Source of the DNA: Liolophura sinensis | Lineage: Eukaryota > Mollusca > Polyplacophora > Chitonida > Chitonidae | NCBI RefSeq assembly: GCF_032854445.1 | Contig: NC_088295.1 | Coordinates: 40,165,385-40,229,384, forward strand | DNA length: 64,000 bases | Reading direction: 5' to 3' | In this document: positions 26,585 through 39,371 of the stretch, in pieces | Layout: every line of letters starts with the position of its first letter | Numbering within the stretch: the first letter of the stretch is position 1 | Translations under genes and position numbers: made by a program | The notes under the pieces: generated by a model | What the model was told of the DNA's origin: nothing | The model's input: the letters and a program-made list of their open reading frames with translations, nothing else | The model's database searches: none

Positions 26585-27930
26585 TCTATCTGCTTTGACC
26601 AAATGGTCTTTGTGAGTTGACTATATTCATGTAGAGAGGTTTCCTTTTTTTATCCTAAATCAAAAACATTTTATTTTAATGTATGTTTTATGGTGAGTGA
26701 TTACCAAATGGTTGAGTTGTCCTGCTGATCACACCTTTCAGGACCTACAAATGGTCCCTGAAGATCCAGACTCTGTGTCTTGTGATATGTCCGGTCATCA
26801 TCTCATTACTCATTTCAGGTGACAAAAATTATGCTCTCTTTTAATGGAAATGGTATTACAGCCTTTGTTGTTTTTGTTTTTTTTTTTTTGAGTGAACACA
26901 TGCAGTGTAAGTTTATACAATGTCATTCTATAGGTAAATTCCAGACAAATTCTGCGCCAAGTCAGCAATGTGATGCCACTCTCCACAATTGTCCATCAAG
27001 CAGGAGTTACAAAGTTGATGATGTAAAGCTTCCCTGACACAGAATGTATTGGCTCATTCATCTCTTTATCTTCTTTGGACTTCTGACTGTTCTTCCAGAG
27101 TTTGCTGCCAAATTGTGGTCTTCATCATATGCTTTTGAACCCTGTAGAAACAAAATGTGCCACCAGCTTGTGTGGGGATGCAAGTTTCTGTGTGTGAATT
27201 ACGTCATGTACATGTGACAGAAGCCGTGTAAAGTATGTATATAGTTACTGGAACTGTTCTCTTCTACCTGTTGGGTGCATGCAGCCTTGCAAGCCAGAAG
27301 ATTGTAAACGTGTCACTTTGTATACGATGTTCAGTGTAATTTGGGGTGGAAATAGAAAGAAAAACTTAGTAGTGCACCAAGGTATACAAAATGGCTGTAG
27401 ATGTAAACTTTGATGGGTGCACTAACTAAAGGTGGATGCATATATCTGCCCCATCAACTGCTAATTTCAAATCCTGGTTGGAGCATATTTCATGTTCACT
27501 TACACATTTATGCTCTTGTAATAAGATAAAAGTTTGCAGTAATTCATAAAATGTCAATAGAAGTGGTTTACTCTGTGATTCTTCGCTGTTAAGAAACATC
27601 TAAAAGCCATGCTATTATTACTTTGCCTTGTAAAACATCCAGATGTACATGTATTCATGTATAATTCTGTCAACTGTTGATATAGGAATTAAGCTAACAT
27701 TTGCTGGCCTCAGAAAATCTGCAATGGTAAAGCAAATGCCTTCAGAGTGAATCAAAAGAAGAGTTATTGCATGTGAGCTGTATTGGGATATGTTTTGGCA
27801 ACATGGAATTCAAAGTTACAGCAGTCAAAGCTGACAGAACTGAGCATGTAGTCATTTAATGATTTGAGATACTATATATATGTACATGTCATGATAATAA
27901 TGATAATAAATACAATGATAATTTAGGGAC
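26585..27930 (+). other. 3' UTR of the G12/13 alpha gene, with poly(A) signal
   Basis: The sequence after the stop is AT-rich with no conserved coding. The first canonical AATAAA on the + strand downstream of the stop is at 27905-27910, inside an (AATGAT)-like stretch, giving a 3' UTR of about 1.3 kb. The exact end is inferred; cleavage is expected 10-30 bases after the signal. Confidence 0.55.
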
Positions 27931-29281
27931 ATACTGTATCTTTGTACAGTGACAGTGAACTAACATTGTTCTGTCACTGTATTTTTATTCAGCATATACG
28001 TGTACATGTACTGCAAGTTAAAACATGTACATGTAGAAGTGCACAGGGCAAGGTCAATAGCTATTGGTCAGCAGAACTGTGATATATAAAATGAGTGTGT
28101 AAAAAAATTCGCCCCAGAAACACCATGCCTAGATTTCTCAAAAAAAAACAGATGGGTTCACCAATCAGTGGTCACTTTCATTCGTCAGCTGAATTAAAAA
28201 AAACAAAACAACATTATGAAACAGTGTATAAGATTCATCAATAGAATACTTGGATATTTCATCAATTTGTGCCAAGAAAAGCCACTTGTAGTTTTGGGAT
28301 ATTGTAATGTGGTCAGCTGCATGTAGTTTGTGGTGCAGAGAACCCTGGAATGTGAAGTTCAGCAGTGCAAGTACACATAAGTCACAAAATAAGGTTCTGT
28401 TGATATTTTATATACAAGCACTGTACCGGTAGGACAAGCATCAGCCCATATCTGCCTTATGAGATGACAACCTAAATGAATACAGTTTGTGACTTGTGTA
28501 AATGTACACATACAGTGGCATCAAGAAGATTTAGATGGTATTTTGTATACATGTAAACAGAACTATTAAGCATTAGCAGCATAAAACCCTATATACTCCA
28601 TGTGATGCTGCAGTTTTTGTGGTCAAGGAGAAGATTTGTCTAAGGAAGTTTAAGGCCACATTTATACAAGTAAGTTTATGTGGTGTACAGGTTAACTCTG
28701 CACACGAATAATCATATGGTACTGAAATTGGTGACCTGTGTTTGAGGTGTACCGGTTCCTACTGTTGGTTGCATTCAGACCTCTCCAACTGTCACAGTAT
28801 TTTGGTACATGTATATCATGTATTTATATATCCTAATGGTTAAACATTTGTACATGTGTATATTTTGTGGAAATCCAGCCAATGAAGGAGTTTGTTTTGT
28901 TTTCTGTTTTGTTTGATTTTATACTTGTCCTTCACCCCATTTTTCCCTCTTCGATCTGTTTTCTACTCAGACTGTTATTTCTTACTTTTGATACAAGTTA
29001 TGTTCTTTGTTGTCGTCAAATTTCTTATGGTGTACATTTGGCATTCTTGATTTGCAACTCAGTTCTGCAACCCCAAAATGGTTGTGACAAAGTGACTTAC
29101 CGGTATACTGTTCACACGTTCTTTTCCTGTATTTATTTTTTTTTTTGTCTTTTGTTACCGCTATTACATTTTCATTGTCTACACTTTTTTTTTCTTTTGT
29201 TCTTTTTGTCCTTTGTTACTGCTATTACATTTTCATTGTCTACACTATTCATGCATGCTTAAATTCAATGTCGAACATTTT

Positions 29282-29416
29282 CCAGCAGCCTACGGTTGGT
29301 CGTGGGTTCCCCAGGGCTCTGCCTGGTTTCCTAGCGCCATAACGCTGGCTGCCGTTTTATAGGTGAAGTATTCTTGAATGTGGTGTAATACACCAACCAA
29401 ATAAATAAATAAATAA
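29282..29416 (+). mobile_element. SINE-A 5'-truncated copy
   Basis: Starts at CCAGCAGCCTACGG, retains the core CGCCATAACGCTGGCTGCCG and the TATTCTTGAATG motif, and ends in (AAAT)n. Confidence 0.85.
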
Positions 29417-30005
29417 TTCAAAATCTGGCAACCTACAGCATGTATACATGTTTTTGTATTTTATTTAAAATCTGCTCAAATTGAAATCAATTTTTTTTAT
29501 CAATTTTCTGTGGATTTACTGCTTGATTTGTATAAATTTGAAGCTGATTCATTTATGGGCAAGCCATATTTGCAATGTTTCAGTGAAAGTTTGTGAATGT
29601 TGAAGACTGTTGAGATGTGGTGCCACTGACAATGCTGTTACATTTTACATGTAACTCCAGTGTCTTTCTGTTTCATGATAGTCCTTTGTTACATAGAACT
29701 AAACAGAAGAACTCTTCTATGGTCATCGATCATGTGTAGAATAAGTTTGGTTCCATCAGGCTGATTATCTTCATTACAATACTTGAAACAGCGGTCTTAG
29801 CTCAAGTTAGCTGTGTTAGCTGATAATTTAATTGCAAATTGGAGAGGATAAGAATTGTCCTTTACTGGAAACTTTTTCTGAACAAACTTTATGGCCATAA
29901 GGGTAGAGGATATGACACTGAATATGTATCCTGTTAGGTTCAGCAGTGATCACAATATATAAAAATATACATACAGTGAACATGTAACATTTGGTGTTGA
30001 AAGAT

Positions 30006-30042
30006 TGAAATACTAGTGAAATACTAGCGAAATACTAGTGCT
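30006..30042. repeat. Short tandem GAAATACTAG, three copies
   Basis: Three copies of GAAATACTAGTG-like units lie directly before the foldback element at 30059. Confidence 0.75.
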
Positions 30043-30058
30043 ACGATTCCAACCCTTC

Positions 30059-30184
30059 CTCCAGGTAGACGTGGCCTGTTCATGAATATTAATGATTGAA
30101 ACATGTCATCACTGGAAATATGTCTTAGGGTTAGGGTTAGACATGTTTCAGTAATATTCATGAATTCGCCACGCCTACCTGGAG
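30059..30184. mobile_element. Foldback/MITE-like inverted repeat with a telomere-like loop
   Basis: Left arm pieces CTCCAGGTAG (30059), TTCATGAATATT (30079) and GAAACATGT (30098) are mirrored by ACATGTTTC (30141), AATATTCATGAA (30153) and CTACCTGGAG (30175). The outer 17 bases match with one mismatch. The 34-base loop contains TTAGGGTTAGGGTTAG at 30125-30140. Weaker similarity extends the arms outward on both sides. Confidence 0.85.
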
Positions 30185-31814
30185 AAAAGGTGAGAATTTT
30201 ACCACTACAATACTAGTACTACACTACTCAAGTACATGTACCTCCAAAGTACATATTGGTACGTGTGACTCCATTGAATTCGCATTCCAACTAGGTCCAA
30301 CAACTTTCAAAAAGCATTGTCATGATCTACGTTAGAAATTGTGGCGGCAATCCAAGGTGTATATCACTTAAAAGGAGTGTCTCTGATGCATTTGGTTGTG
30401 TCATAAGAAATACACTGTTCAGCGCTCAATTGTTCTTGCAGTTATTTATTGAGAAGCAAGTCACCAACAATATCGGTTTTGTTCAGGGTTCATGAAGTTC
30501 TGACATACACGTATACTGAATGCTCATGTTGGTGTGTGAAGATTGAAGGCATTCAGGTGCGTAAGGGAGGGAGAGAGGAATCTTCATAATAGAGGCAATG
30601 TGAAGCTTTAATGGAGATCAGTTCTCTGAGAAGTTTTGGGATTTCTATCCTGCCTCTTAATGTTTTGACTAAAACATACGGACCAGTTTCACCTTTACAT
30701 CCAACTGTTATTTAAAGGCAGCCATATATCATCATGTGCAGGAACGTTTCACTCACTGTGTAACAAGATCCCATGTTCCTATGGCACCCACCCCTTAATT
30801 TAGAGATCCTGACATACAAGCAGTCATGACCTTTTTTATGCCATGTTTTTTGTCCTGTACTTCCAGTTTTTATCTATATTTGCAAGATTGTGTTTAGTAC
30901 CTTTTTGGTAGTAGTTTGCCATCAGTAACCCAACCATGCATAAACTTGAGGTGTTCATGTCGCTATGTTAGGTCTGCCATACTTATCACTGCAGTGGATT
31001 TAATTGCCTCCTTCAAGAACTTTACATGGTCTTGCACTCTTGCTGTTTGCTGTCCATCAGTCGACATCATACATCCTACAGACTTTGTATTCGCTATATT
31101 GTATTGAAATCTTGCTTGCATTGGTGTTCATGTTATATCTGGTTTATGTGTGAAAAAATCTCAGTTTGACGCATAATGGTTGTGCATTAGCTGTGTTTAT
31201 GGCAACTGATTGTGAAATGGCTTCTGTACACACCTCACCTCGTCTCCAAACCCAGTATCTAACTAATCATCATAGCTAATAGAAATAAAGTGTGCACGCT
31301 GGTTGCAAAGCCACATCCATCTCTATTTGTGGATCACCCAATACTGACCTTTAATGCATTGTTCATGACTAATGTAGATTGGCTTTGCTCATCATTGTGC
31401 AATGGTATTAGAACATAAATATTTCATGTTCCCAGGCCATACACAGCTAGGTTATCCAAGCTCTCTTTGCAAAATGTCGATTGGTATAATCCCTAAAAAA
31501 ACCTCCGGATAAGACCAGTGTAACTTTACCTTGCATCTGGGAACCAGAACTAGACCATGCAATACTACTGACTTTTAGTGTACTAAATATTTTATGTTCC
31601 CAGATGAAGTGTAGAAGGTTATCCACATCCTAATCTACATATATCTACAGTGTGGATTAAATGTACATGCACATGTATAATCCACAAAGAGTTCTCATGT
31701 AATCCATTGAAGAACCGTGATTGGTTCTGGAATTTTTGAACAAGAGCATTCATTACTGTTTGAAGAGCTACATAAAGTCAAGCCCTCAGCCTTTATTCTC
31801 AGTTGCCTTCGTCA

Positions 31815-31880
31815 GGAGCCTTTATCTGGGAACCTTTATCTGGGAACCTTTATCTAGAAGGTTCATACGGCATGAACCTT
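31815..31880. repeat. 14-bp triple repeat followed by AAGGTTCAT inverted repeat
   Basis: GAACCTTTATCTGG-like units occur three times (31815-31857), then AAGGTTCAT (31858-31866) and ATGAACCTT (31872-31880) form a 9-bp perfect hairpin. Confidence 0.8.
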
Positions 31881-31885
31881 CCATG

Positions 31886-31954
31886 ACAGACTGTATTCCA
31901 CGTCACTGGTGACCACTTTGCCAGGAACTTACACATTGCTACATGTATGTTCAT
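31886..31954. repeat. Direct repeat of about 65 bp, copy 1 (partner 32466-32534)
   Basis: TATTCCACGTCACTGGTGAC..AGGAACTTACACATTGCTAC recurs exactly 580 bp downstream with few substitutions. Confidence 0.88.
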
Positions 31955-32465
31955 CATCAAGAACCTTCATTAGGAAGTTGTATCTGCAGATTTCTATTTG
32001 TCTGTTCTGACCTGTCTTAAAGCCTTGTTGAATCTCTACCTACCTCTTGCTTCAATCACGCATGTGCCTTTTGAGGTTTGCAGCTTTTGAATATGAGATA
32101 GGACGCTCCTTTGGTGCTGCTGAAATAGTCTGGCATAATAAGGATGGATAAGTTCTGCTAGATCAGTAATGGTGTGTTGTCCGCCACTGCGAGAGAACAC
32201 ACAAGCTGAGCTGTGTATATTAACATTTCTGGCTAGTGTTCGATAACAATCGTGTCTTACAGGTTTCGCGGGTATATCACGATGTGTGTGAGTGTTGGTG
32301 ATTGTTCTTGTGTATCTGTGAACGTGACGAATTTGTCGCCGCACAAGAAAATGGTCACTTTGCCAACATTATCCCGTCAACAGAGCTATGTATCGGGTCT
32401 TATCTCTGTCGAACACTAATGGACACAACGTTCATTTTAGACCCGGCTAGCCTGGACTCGAGTGG

Positions 32466-32534
32466 ACAAACTATATTCCACGTCAATGGTGACCACTTTG
32501 TCAGGAACTTAAACATTGCTACATGTATGTTCAT
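32466..32534. repeat. Direct repeat of about 65 bp, copy 2
   Basis: TATTCCACGTCAATGGTGAC..AGGAACTTAAACATTGCTAC; see the partner at 31886-31954. It lies within a 98-codon open frame that I do not consider a gene. Confidence 0.88.
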
Positions 32535-33785
32535 TGGCTCATTCTACGGTTGTCAGGTTCATATCCAATGTAATATTCGTTGGCTAATGTATTATTAAAA
32601 TTCAGGCTGCTTGGTCGTTTTGTTGTATCTACAGCTGTATGTCTATACGTGTCGTGGTTGTCTTTGTCCCCATTATTCGGTATTGGACAATGGTACACAA
32701 ATCATTCGAAGTGAAATTATCATTGTTTTGGTCCCAAATAACGCTATATGATTCATGCTATATATTTATTGGTGCCTTTATGAAAGGCCATATTAGTGTG
32801 ACGTTGGCCACGCCGTTTAACAGTGACGTGACCGTGTTTGCTCAAGTCACTGGAGCAAAAAGAAAAGAAAAAAAATTATAAAAAAAAAACTCAAAGAACT
32901 GCAACATGTACAAGCTTGGCATTCGGGTATTTTGTACGATTCTGTTTATTACACACTTTGTCTTCTGTGATTTCCGAATTGCTCGTGTAGTGTACGTGGT
33001 TCGTAAACATGGATGGTAATGTGCAAGGTCATCAATGGTACCTGATTCGTCAAGCGGGAATGACTACTTTTAAGGAATACCAAGATTGCAAAGGTATCTT
33101 GAGCCATGATTATGTCTTTTATTTGGGATTTTAAGCAGATATTTGTATAGTGTTATGTCACATTATGGGCTCCTGTTTTCGTCCACTGTTCTATTTGAAA
33201 ATGGTTGAAATAATATCCCAGATATACTTACCGTTACTGAGTCCTGATTTTATCTCGAAGTAGATGAATGGTGTTCTTTATTAAATTGTCAAAGCTGGCT
33301 TCAAGCATGGGGAGCGTTAGCTTTATGAACTTGCTATATTTAAATCCGCATGCCCTCTCAAGGCGCGCGCTGATTTTTGTATGCTATACTTGGACATGTG
33401 GAAAACCCACAGCATGAAAATATTCTAAGTAAATGTGTTAAAGAAAGCAATCTGCGTGTTTTGTGTGTTTTTGTTATTGCATTTTTACCTCAACGTCCGA
33501 AACCACATTCAGCCTTCAAGAAAGATAATTTGTTCGATTCCATCTTCCAATGCCTGATCGCGGCGATGGATTTTAACATCTATATATCCTTTTGAATTAA
33601 GTTATACCAATGGATCTTAGCTATCCATTGGTTTTCTTTAGCCAAACCCTTGTTTACATAGCTCAAGTGCTATAATTCTTATTACTGGATAACTGCACTT
33701 GGCATTGTATACAGTAATGATTGTTTGTAAAATGGCCATGGTCAGAGTTTAACGTTTAGTCGTGTCATGAGTAATGCTTAAACAC

Positions 33786-33929
33786 AGGTGGTCTGCCAGC
33801 AATCTGCGGATTGTCATGGGTTTCACCCGGGCTCTGCCGGGTTTCTTCCTATCACAATGCTGGTCGCCGTTGTATATGTAAAATATTCTTGAGTATGGCG
33901 GAAATCCAATCCAATAAATAAATAAATTA
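33786..33929 (+). mobile_element. SINE-A 5'-truncated copy
   Basis: Starts at GGTCTGCCAGCAATCTGCGG and ends AATAAATAAATAAATT; contains GGGCTCTGCC and TATTCTTGAGTATGGCG. Confidence 0.87.
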
Positions 33930-34316
33930 AGGATAAATTACAGGTTGTTTTGATTCTTCATGTCTAATGGGGGTTGACAAATATTGGTCAACTCGGTTAA
34001 CTGCGCCTGGTCATGCCTGACCATTGGGCTTCTGTTTGATCCCGATATGTTTAGGTTCCGCGTTTCCATCTATTGGGGCAACACCATATAAATTTACATT
34101 GCAAAGTTGGTACTTATTCTCCGGCTGGGCGCCTTCAGAATGAATTACGGACTATTGTTGAAAGCGACGTGAATGTATACCCATCAAACAAACTTATTAA
34201 ATTGCCATGCAATTAGTATACGTCAAGTCTGGTGCAGATTCCAGATAGCGGATGTTCCATATTTTATGAACTTAGGCAAGAAATGTCTCAGATATCTCAT
34301 ACGATACTATGGCAAC

Positions 34317-34388
34317 CTATGTCTTCCTTTTCGGTCGTACGTGGGTAGGTCTGCTAGCAACCTGCGGGTCAAATCAAATAAAAAAACA
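34317..34388 (+). mobile_element. SINE-A remnant with internal deletion
   Basis: CTTTTCGGTCGTACGTGGG..CTAGCAACCTGCGGG jumps directly to CAAATCAAATAAAAA, so the core is missing. Confidence 0.6.
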
Positions 34389-34821
34389 TGTACAGCTATA
34401 GAATTGAAACAGGCAATCTCCTGTCAGGTTTGTATAAAGCATTACCTTATCGCAATTATAATTTTGGTTTCAGAATCCGGACGCTTCCATTGTCATGTAT
34501 ACATGTGATCAGACAAGCCCATTCTACATTTGCGTAAGGAAAAATACTATAGATATCTATGCATGCATTGTACGCACTACATTCGGATGAGGTTATGTAT
34601 CCAAGGCAAGGCTGTGTGAAATTTGTAAATCCTGTTAACTTTTTCAGCTTTGCTTCTACTGGCAACAAGTTTTAATCGCAATGAATTGAGAACATTTACT
34701 GGATTCTACACTCAAGCTCTGGGCACAATTGTAATCTGTCTTCCTACGCGACAATACCGGACCCAACCTTGAATGTATTTGTTATAAGACCATGCATGTG
34801 ACCATATATAGAGCTCTTAAG

Positions 34822-34920
34822 CATCTTCCTCTCCGGTCGTACGTGGTAAGATCTGCCAGCAACCATGGATAGTCATAAGTTTCCTGTGGGGAATGCCCGG
34901 TTTCGCCCCACAATCATGAT
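34822..34920 (+). mobile_element. SINE-A internal fragment
   Basis: CTTCCTCTCCGGTCGTACGT to GCCCGGTTTCGCCCCACAAT; both ends are missing. Confidence 0.7.
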
Positions 34921-35951
34921 TCAAGCTTCAAGCAAGCAATCATTCCATTCAGCCATATCCAAGTAGGCCTATTCCCCTTCAATTATTCTCGTTACCTCTG
35001 CCGAGCATCAGTCGAGCTATGTACACAATCCCACTATTTACGATAGTTTTCAACCAATAGATCATGTGCTTATTTAGTTGATCAGTCATGAACACCTGAG
35101 TCTTCTACCTACCTACTTTTTAAGTATTAATATGTGTATAAGATTGTACTTCGTATAATACTTAGCTTTGTGGTCAATCTTACCGGAATCTAAAGAAACT
35201 TCAGACAAAAGCTAGTTGCAAATAGGCCCCAGGGACACCCGAAGGAATCAGAAAATAAATGGTATAAAGAACAAATTCATCATAGCACGTTAGCCCTTTG
35301 TAAGTTGTAGAATATCAAGTGCCTACATGAGTGTATCTATAAAGAAATTGTGTATTACTCTTGGAATATCAGAGATCAAGATTGCCCAACTTTAGAAGCT
35401 TGATTAATTACCATCTTGGTGAGAAAAGCATACGTTATAGTCCAAGTGAAAGTTATATTTCAGTCCAAGTCCATACAGAAATGCATCTGAAATTTTAACG
35501 GGACATCTACAAAGTTGTAATGGATGCATAGTTTGTAGTTGAGCCTTCAACCAAGGGTTCTGCACTTTGAGACACTTTTATGTTGGGTTGACAGCGGGAT
35601 ATCAACAGCACATAGACTTATAAATTTGTTACTGACTCTGTATCTGAAGCAGATGTGGGTTGTTAATTGTGTTCGTGTAAATAGAGCCCGCACAGTTAAA
35701 TGACGAGAACGAAAACCATACTTTCGTTTTAAGTTATACATCAGACCAGTTTTCTTTTTAAACATCTGTCACAAATACAAATACAATCTACAACCTCTAC
35801 CCAGTTCTGTCTGATCCGTAGCCCTTTGAGTCGACGTGTTTGTATTGTATTTCATTCTTCAAGGCCGTGTGACATTGTACACGGTAGTAGTCACCATTGA
35901 TGTATGATGGCTGTTTTGGTCGAATCAGTATAGAAGGTCCATGTATGTATA

Positions 35952-36467
35952 CTCGCAAAAAATTAATCTGTTAATTTTAACAGTAAATCTGTTGTCTGAG
36001 TGATGCTAGAATGTATTCTGTTATGGCAACAGAATGTTCTGTTAAATATAACACGCATATTCTATTAATCCAACATTAATTCAAGATTCTGTGGAGGGGG
36101 CGTCCGTGACTCCGTTGGTTAGCGCGCTAGCGAAGCGTAATGACCCGGGAGCCTCTCACCAATGTGGTCGCTGTCAGTTCAAGTCCAGCTCATGCTGGTT
36201 TCCTCTCGTGGGAAGGTCTTTCAGCAACCTGCAGATGGTCGTGAGTTTCCCCCGGGATCAACCCGGTTTCCCCCCACCATAATGCTGGCCGCTGTCGTAT
36301 GAGTGAAATATTCTTGAGTACGGCGTAAAACACCAATCAAATAAATAAATAAATAAAAATTCTGTGAGACTAAAATATAAATATATAATGAATATGACAC
36401 AATACTGTGTTGTAGAATCACAAAGACAACAGACTCTGTGTTAAAATTAACAGATTAATCTTGAGAG
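35952..36467. mobile_element. TIR MITE (copy 1), interrupted by a SINE
   Basis: The ends are inverted repeats of about 60 bases: left CTCGCAA..ATTAATCTGTTAATTTTAACA..TCTGTTGTCT, and the right end is its reverse complement with few changes. Each end is flanked by TA, as with Tc1/mariner-type target duplications. An internal hairpin ATTCTGTT-ATGG-AACAGAAT is present. A full SINE occupies 36094-36358, so the MITE itself is about 240 bp. No transposase is visible; it is non-autonomous. Confidence 0.85.
36094..36358 (+). mobile_element. SINE-A full-length copy inside a MITE
   Basis: Complete copy with head GGGGCGTCCGTGACTCC, B box CAGTTCAAGTCC, core and (AAAT)n tail. The duplicated site ATTCTGTG lies at 36086 and 36359. 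It dates after the MITE insertion. Confidence 0.92.
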
Positions 36468-37063
36468 TATATATATATATATATATAATACAAAGTTATT
36501 TCAAACCCCACTAAACCTATATATACATACACTGTTACTTGTATGGTCACAATTTTGCACATATATAGGTCCCTGTATATCCCTGAAGTTGGTCATTCAT
36601 CGTTGGTTTCGGACTTTCTGAGCCCCAGTGACACCATATATACTAAACTGAAATGCCTATATGGGGCCTGCATGTACATGGGGTTTGCACGAAATGAATC
36701 GGTATTGACGCGTTCGGCATGAAACTAACTCTTCACCGAGCCCAGTAGGGAGAATAAAAAAGAACTGAGGAGACTGGAACAACTGTTTAAAGTGAAGGGC
36801 ATGTTGTGCAAAACCTTAGGGTTCTGAAGCAGTCGCTCTGCCATGTGGTGCTGAACTGTTTACCTGTAAAGTATATGTATAAGATAAATAGGTAAATTGG
36901 GCTAGGTCACTACGGACGATCAATTGTTCTTGGCATCTAGCTTTCTAACAGAGAACGTATTGCTTCAGCTGCATTGCGCGATACTCAAATCTTAGAGGCA
37001 TAAATTTCTCCGAAAAAAAAATAATACGCTTGAAACATATTTATTGCCCAATGAATGGTTGAT

Positions 37064-37211
37064 CGTACGTGGGAAGGTCTGCCAGCAACATGCGGATGGT
37101 CGTGGGTTTCAACGGGCTCTGCCCGGTTTCCACCCACCATAATGCTGGCCGCCGTCGTGTAAGTGAAACATTCTTGAGTACGACGTAAATCACCAATCAG
37201 ATAAATAAATA
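37064..37211 (+). mobile_element. SINE-A 5'-truncated copy with 14-bp target duplication
   Basis: AATGAATGGTTGAT flanks it at 37050-37063 and 37212-37225. The copy begins at CGTACGTGGGAAGGTCTGCC, so it integrated already lacking its tRNA head. Confidence 0.93.
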
Positions 37212-37373
37212 AATGAATGGTTGATAACGGAAATACTGAATAGGATATCCGAGCGTTAAAGGCGGACAATGGAACAGAGATAGATTATTAAATGTATAAC
37301 TGGGACTGACGCAGCGCGAATTAATAATACAGCAAAAAATCAATGGTAAACAGAAAATTAACTTGGACAACTG

Positions 37374-37547
37374 ATTTCCCGTATTAACTGATGTATATAC
37401 TCACTGCCTGTCTGGTAATATTTGGACGATATTTCCCGTAATTAACTGATGTATATACTCACTGCCTGTCTGGTAATATTTGGACGATATTTCCCGTATT
37501 AACTGATGTATATACTCACTGCCTGTCTGGTAATATTTGGACGATAT
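37374..37547. repeat. 57/58-bp tandem repeat, three copies
   Basis: ATTTCCCGTA starts at 37374, 37431 and 37489. Copies are nearly identical apart from an extra A after CCCGTA in the second. Intergenic. Confidence 0.93.
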
Positions 37548-39371
37548 ACATCTGTACGATTCATGCAATGCATGAAACAGGCAAAAAGAGCACATCACTT
37601 ATGCGCCCCTTTTTTCGGGTTTGATCTCAACACTGACAGAAAAAATAATGTCAAAAGCCGGGTTTGAACCGCTCGTCAACATCTTGTGTAAACCCGAGTG
37701 CCATGACCTGAAGCTAACGATGCCTCTTTCCCATCAAGAGCTCTATCCGGCATACTGTATAAAGGTTAAACGTTCACCAGGGCTTGTCCTAGCTTTATTG
37801 ATTGCCCACCGTTCTGAAAACACAATGTTTGCGCTTTGACAAGTACAGAAACATTGCCTTGTCAGCAATACAAGTCAGGTAACAGCGTAACTTTAACCGT
37901 TAAAGTTTGTAGAGCAATTTGCGAGAAAAGATGGAAAAAACGAGATAGGGACAAGTGGATATTCGATTTATGCTTCTTATTCAAAAATGGAATTGGATAG
38001 GGAGCTGACATGTGATGGCATTCTCTCCCATGTGTATTGGTGGAATGTTGTATTATATCTTAAGCAGAGAGGCACTCAAGCGAACCCTGGATCAAAACAT
38101 TCATTTATAATGATAGGTTTCCAACGCTGTGTACGAACCAATGTTATTTATACAAACAGTGTGCTTGTAGTATGATGTATATTGATAAAGGAAATACATC
38201 ATGTACACGAATGCAGAGGAGAATAATAGATTTTTGAGTCGTAGACATATTGAGAGTGAAGATATACAGCAGAGTTGTAGATCTTCCTGCACCATATAGA
38301 CATTACAGATCTTTCCAGATGATACATAAATTTTGACAAAGCATATAATGATTAACATCAGCTGTTTTCGAATCGTTATGACATATAAAGTCTGTGAGTC
38401 TGAAACCGTTTTGATAGCAACGTTCTTATAGAAATACGACTGTCATTATACATATAGGGTGCTATATGGTGTGCTGAACATGTATGTCCTTAACTGTCTG
38501 CAGTTTATATGGTCTCAAACTAGCACCTATCTCAAGGTTATGGACAAAGGTTTTTTGGATGGGGAGAATCTGCTACTAATGAATGACTATATTAAGTTGT
38601 TTGAAGCTCTTCAATATAGTGCATCTACTTGACGTACAGAGAGAGTTGGATGATTTAATGTGCTCCAGACCTCATCCTCTTCCTACTGACTATGGAATTT
38701 CCTGTTTCCAAAATAGCTTCCATTGAGAGTTATATACAGCGCTGTGTTAACTCTGTTAAAGAGAAGCGTTAGGTTTTGGGGGTATAAGCTATATGTGTGT
38801 GTATGCAGACCGTACAAAAGTAGGCCAGGTCGGTTGTAAGCTCGTATATAAAAGCCAAACTGAGGCCTGATTATATAACGCACAGACAGAATCTGTTTTT
38901 ATACCGCTAAGTAGCGTGAAATCTGGTAAAAAAAACTTCTATCCAGCTGCCTGTAGCGTTAACCGAGCTGCCGTCTAACACATTACACTGTGTGGTATGT
39001 AGAGCCGGGGAAATGCCCTCTTCAACGATCGCCAGATAAGACAAACTGTTTGCTTAGAACTCGGCAGTTATCGTCTTACTTCGGCGGTTTACGTCAAAAG
39101 AAACAACATTATGCCCCAAACAGCTGGACGATTGAAAAAAAACTTACACATTTCACACAGTAAGGGATTGTTATTGTCATTTTCATGCCATGTTCAGTGG
39201 ATTACCCAAGCACTTGAAACAGGGCGATTATTCGCGTAAGGTAAACAATACCACAACATGCAAAAAGAAGCATTTCTACGCTTGAAAAGTTAGCGCTAAG
39301 CACTTGTTTGCCACTGATGTTCTGTGGCGATTCAGATGTAGCAGTAATTCATTGCACCTACACATGTTACA

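Noticed and set aside
28867-29262. 131-codon + strand frame rich in Phe, Leu and Ser
   Set aside because: Pyrimidine-rich low-complexity sequence; the composition explains the absence of stops.
30125-30140. Telomere or telomeric fusion
   Set aside because: Only 2.7 units of TTAGGG, sitting symmetrically in the loop of an inverted repeat.
32302-32598. 98-codon + strand frame
   Set aside because: It overlaps one copy of the 65-bp direct repeat, has no recognisable family and no splice context.
36091-36282. Frame encoding [17 protein letters not shown], also seen near 564 and 40134
   Set aside because: Recurrent translation of SINE-A, not a zinc-binding protein family.
37621-37839. 72-codon frame beginning MISTLTEKIM with GFEPLVN
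   Set aside because: The GFEP motif arises from a tRNA-like B box (GGGTTTGAACC), typical of SINE remnants.
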